NCBI GenBank assembly: GCA_013398295.1
Contig: VZSF01005560.1
Coordinates: forward strand, 1 to 64,000
Length of the DNA stretch: 64,000 nt
Source of the DNA: Chionis minor
Taxonomy: Eukaryota > Chordata > Aves > Charadriiformes > Chionididae
Reading direction: 5' to 3'
Shown here: piece after piece, positions 61,011 to 64,000 of the stretch
How positions within the stretch are numbered: the stretch's first letter is position 1
Layout of the letters: each line of letters opens with the position of its first letter
The notes under the pieces: model-generated
What the model was told of the DNA's origin: nothing
The model's input: the letters and a program-made list of their open reading frames with translations, nothing else
Databases searched by the model: none
Program-made: the position numbers and the translations under genes

Positions 61011-62424
61011 CTATTGGTCACTGACCTAGAGAGGATAGATGATTTTTTTATCTACCAGTATGGCTTATTTACAGGCAAAAAGTTGTAGAGGGAGTAAGAC
61101 TGCAAAGTTTCTGCTGAGTGCTGGGTCATGGATAAGGTGAATAAGCACCTTCAGAGCTCTGCTACAGGAGCAACTGCAGAGGGAAGAGGTTAACTGGGAG
61201 GAGATCAGCTTATGGACACCAAATGAGAATATTCTGCTGCTGAGAAGACAATAATAGGATGGGCTAAATACTAGTTTTGCCATTTGACCAAGAAACTGAT
61301 TAGAGGCTGTCTTGAGAGGATTTTGAGGGGAACACAAAAGGCACAAATTAAGTTGTAGGGAAGAGGAATCTCATCTAGATATTGTTGACAGCACTGGAAG
61401 ATGGACCACTAGTGATGAAAATGTTAGTGTAAAAAGTGAGTTTCACTAAGATGAAAGAGACTAAAGTATGGAGGCAACAGCACTTTTATCTGTATTGTTT
61501 CTGTTGCATGTATACTTGTTCAGCAAAGGTTTTTTCCTTATGTATGTATGTCTCTCAGATGGAGACCTTAGATACTGCTCTAGTACACCTAATCATAAGG
61601 GTACCAAAAATCCGCTTCATACCTCAAGAAACACTCTACCTTATATCCATATGGGCTGTCATCTGCACAGAGTAGTCTCAAAATGAAAAAAAAGACAAAG
61701 ATTATTTCACTGTTTTTTTCAAAACAAGTATTTAGTCTCTCAGGTTTTGTTATATCATTTCACCAGTGGCATCTTCCAGATGTGGCCTTAATGATGGGTG
61801 ATGAACATACTGTCGTAGCACCATAGCATCAAAGGTATGGAACTTCAAACGATACTTCAAACGGAGCTGTGAGGCAATACTCCTGTGAATTGTGGTATCT
61901 GCAATGGCAGGCTTGTTCCCTGTTCTACACTGGCAGAACTTTTTCCTGCCTTTGCAGCTCTCCTACCCTGTCAGAGCTAGGTCAGCAGTATCTGCAAGGC
62001 TTTTCCACGAGGCTACGAGCAAAGACTGCAAACTGGTCATGCTTCCCTTTGCTCCCTGTCTGATAGTGCACCTACCTCTCCTCTGCAGAGAACCAGAGAC
62101 ATTGCAGAGGAACAGTGCGCAGAAGGGGAGCAGCTAGTGCTGGGACAGGGAGTCCTGTCGGAATGGGAAAAGCAGACTCAATCCTCCTGCTCATGACCTT
62201 CAGCGTAGGGTTGAAGGCCTGTGGGAGCAGTGGTTCCTCTTCCTTCCCCAGCGAGATCAGATTGGCAGGGAAGCTGTCAGAAACCTTATTGATCGCTTAT
62301 TCAGAAAGTTAGATAATGTCAGGAAAGTTGCAATACCTTGTTCTTCTCTTTGTATTGAAGTCATGAAAGAATGAAATGTTTCTCTGCCCTGAGAGGAGTC
62401 CTAGCTCAGTGATTCTCAGCTTGC

Positions 62425-62445
62425 TTTTTTTTTTTTTTTTTTTTT
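62425..62445. repeat. Poly-T run (21 T)
   Basis: An uninterrupted T run followed by AAAAG. No adjoining LINE or SINE body is recognised, so it is listed as simple sequence only. Confidence 0.9.
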
Positions 62446-63077
62446 AAAAGTGGGTACACTACTAGTTTTCTAGTTTGTCTATACTGAGTTTAAACCTATT
62501 GTCAGCAAGCTTGCCTTTCTTAAGTATTTTTTTGTGAAACCCTTAGAAGAAATCACCACAGCTACAGGGATCTACAGCTTGGAGGCTGAATAGCACGAGC
62601 CTGTACAAAAAGGTGGTGTTCCTCTTGCAGCTCCTGCCTACAGAGAAGCTGAACATACTGTTTATGCTTTCTCTTTGGGGATGACGTGCATTGCCTGCCA
62701 GCTGCATCTACTGGGACTGGCAACACAGACCTACGGCATGATTACCCAGGCCACAGCGTCAGGGGACTCAAGAAAGGTGAAAAGGGCATCACATGGTGCC
62801 TATTCCTGTAAAGTCCCCGGGGAGGACTGCAACCTGGCTGACTGTTCACAGGGGTGAGAGTTGGATTCCTTATGCAGCCTCTTCACCACCATTTCTAAAC
62901 ACAGTCTGGCATCCTGTCTGGCACCCAAGCGTGCTGTGAGTACAAAAGGAGGTGCAATGAAGTGAATTGGAAACTGGATGTCAGCTCCATATGCTATGTA
63001 AACTCTGACCCAAACTAAACTACAAAGACATCCTAAATCAGTCTGCTGACCTTTTAATAACCAATTCCCTGCACTTA

Positions 63078-63217
63078 TATCCTTGGAAATATTCAAGGTC
63101 AGGTTGGACGGGGCTCTGAGAAACCTGATCTAGTCCCTGCTCATTGCAGGGTGGTTGGACTAGATGACCTTTAAAGGTCCCTTCCAACCCAAACTATTCT
63201 ATGATTCTATGATTCTA
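63078..63217 (+). mobile_element. CR1 LINE, short 3' terminal fragment
   Basis: It contains the end of ORF2 ('ggttggacggggctctgag') and the 3' UTR ('ggttggactagatgacc', then 'ggtcccttccaaccc'), finishing with nearly three ATTCTATG octamers at 63196-63217. The 3' UTR wording is close to the copy at 53.1 kb, so both may belong to the same subfamily. Confidence 0.92.
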
Positions 63218-64000
63218 CACCACTCCAGAAGCACTTCTAGAGAGATGTAAAAGGCCCAATCCTGTTTCTGATTTAAATGAGCAGGAGTTTTTGTCTGTCT
63301 GTTCCAGTGGAACAAACCAAGTTTCTAGCTTGAGTTGATAATATTTAAAGCATCATTAACAAAGACAGTAGAGCTATAAATCAGAGGGATTAAAATACTG
63401 TTTTTCAGAAACTCATATTTCAGGCCAAAAATTTTACAAGTATGGATTTTGAATTACTGGATTGTCTGGTCCTATGTGTGCTTCAGGTCCTCAGGTCCTG
63501 TGTTTCTGGATCTAGACACAGGACTTTTCACTGGGGCTTTTTTTGGTTGATTCTTTTTAAATTTTTTTTTTAATTTATTTTTTTAACTGAGATTTTTCAT
63601 TTAAATGGTGATTGATTGTGAAGAGGCTATGACATGTCAAATGTTGAGACATTTCTCTTGGGGATCTTTTTGAAGCACTGTAGGAAGTATTGCCTTCAGG
63701 TGAAGTTGACTTCCCTAAATTTAAGATACCACAATGGATGATGTGAGTGTCTGTTTCAGCAGAAAGCCATCTGGGTCATTTTAAATCACCAAGGAAGGTT
63801 ATTCTTAAACCAGTTCTGTAGGAGGACACCTGCCCAGGCCCCAGGGGTATGCGCCTAGGCTCATTTTTAATTTGAATTGTTTTGAAGGAGAGCTAGTCAG
63901 AATCTGAAAATATTTGATGGTGATTAAGTTTAGAATTCATGGATAATTAGCCAGGTGAAAAAAAGCTACCTGCAGATGCTGAATTCAGCATATGTCAGTA
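63218..64000. other. Non-coding end of window
   Basis: AT-rich sequence with a T-rich low-complexity patch at about 63538-63600. No gene or named repeat recognised. Confidence 0.6.

Larger units (their letters stand above)
56796..63077. other. AT-rich non-coding interval
   Basis: There is no supportable coding exon or RNA gene. The interval includes a short AAGC repeat (about 60357-60378), a possible old dispersed repeat (60480-61010, listed separately) and a 21-T run (62425-62445). Confidence 0.55.

Noticed and set aside
1..64000. CRISPR arrays, bacterial operons, tRNA or rRNA genes
   Set aside because: No regularly spaced repeats with unique spacers, no prokaryotic gene organisation, and no cloverleaf or rRNA-like sequence recognised. 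The window is vertebrate nuclear DNA.

Overview
This window is vertebrate nuclear DNA, almost certainly from a bird. The evidence is several CR1-type LINE fragments whose 3' ends carry the avian ATTCTATG-type octamer tails, solo LTRs that start TGTCCTAGTTT like many avian ERVL-type LTRs, and one gene in a CpG-rich island inside a large AT-rich gene desert. I see no bacterial, phage or CRISPR features.

The only host gene I can support is HTR1B, the 5-HT1B serotonin receptor, at 38862-40001 on the + strand. It is one uninterrupted exon of 379 codons. It carries the aminergic-receptor hallmarks: D3.32, the DRY motif, CWLPFF, NPIIY and the ECL2 disulfide cysteine. The surrounding CpG-rich block runs from about 37.44 to 40.76 kb. 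A 701-base run of N (38103-38803) ends 58 bases before the start codon, so the promoter and most of the 5' UTR are missing. A second, 2-base N gap sits between a 25-C run and long T runs about 650 bases after the stop codon. Two AATAAA signals about 2.1-2.3 kb downstream are candidate 3' ends.

Layout: 1-16.8 kb is AT-rich non-coding DNA with one small CR1 relic (1978-2417), a possible conserved non-coding block (12.56-12.99 kb) and a perfect 26-bp palindrome (14344-14369). From 16.85 to 18.5 kb there is a GAAA microsatellite followed by a decayed + strand CR1 reverse-transcriptase (RT) fragment. A + strand solo LTR lies at about 22.53-23.16 kb. A much better preserved CR1 RT fragment lies on the - strand at 26344-27797. 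An older CR1 3' end is at 29.9-30.1 kb. The 30-37 kb stretch is non-coding, with another candidate conserved block near 33.2-33.4 kb. HTR1B and its GC-rich island follow. From 46.6 to 48.4 kb there is a microsatellite-rich, LTR-like - strand region. CR1 fragments occupy 51.5-51.76 kb (+) and 53.1-55.74 kb (-, including endonuclease-domain sequence). A second copy of the 22.5 kb LTR lies at 56153-56795 in the opposite orientation. The rest is non-coding, with a final CR1 tail at 63.08-63.22 kb.

No multi-gene system is present. The retroelements are independent insertions in the desert around HTR1B. I found no convincing undescribed system. The points most worth checking are the nearly open CR1 RT frame broken by a single nonsense codon, the inverted LTR pair flanking HTR1B, the human-type residue at 7.39 of the receptor, and the candidate regulatory blocks.
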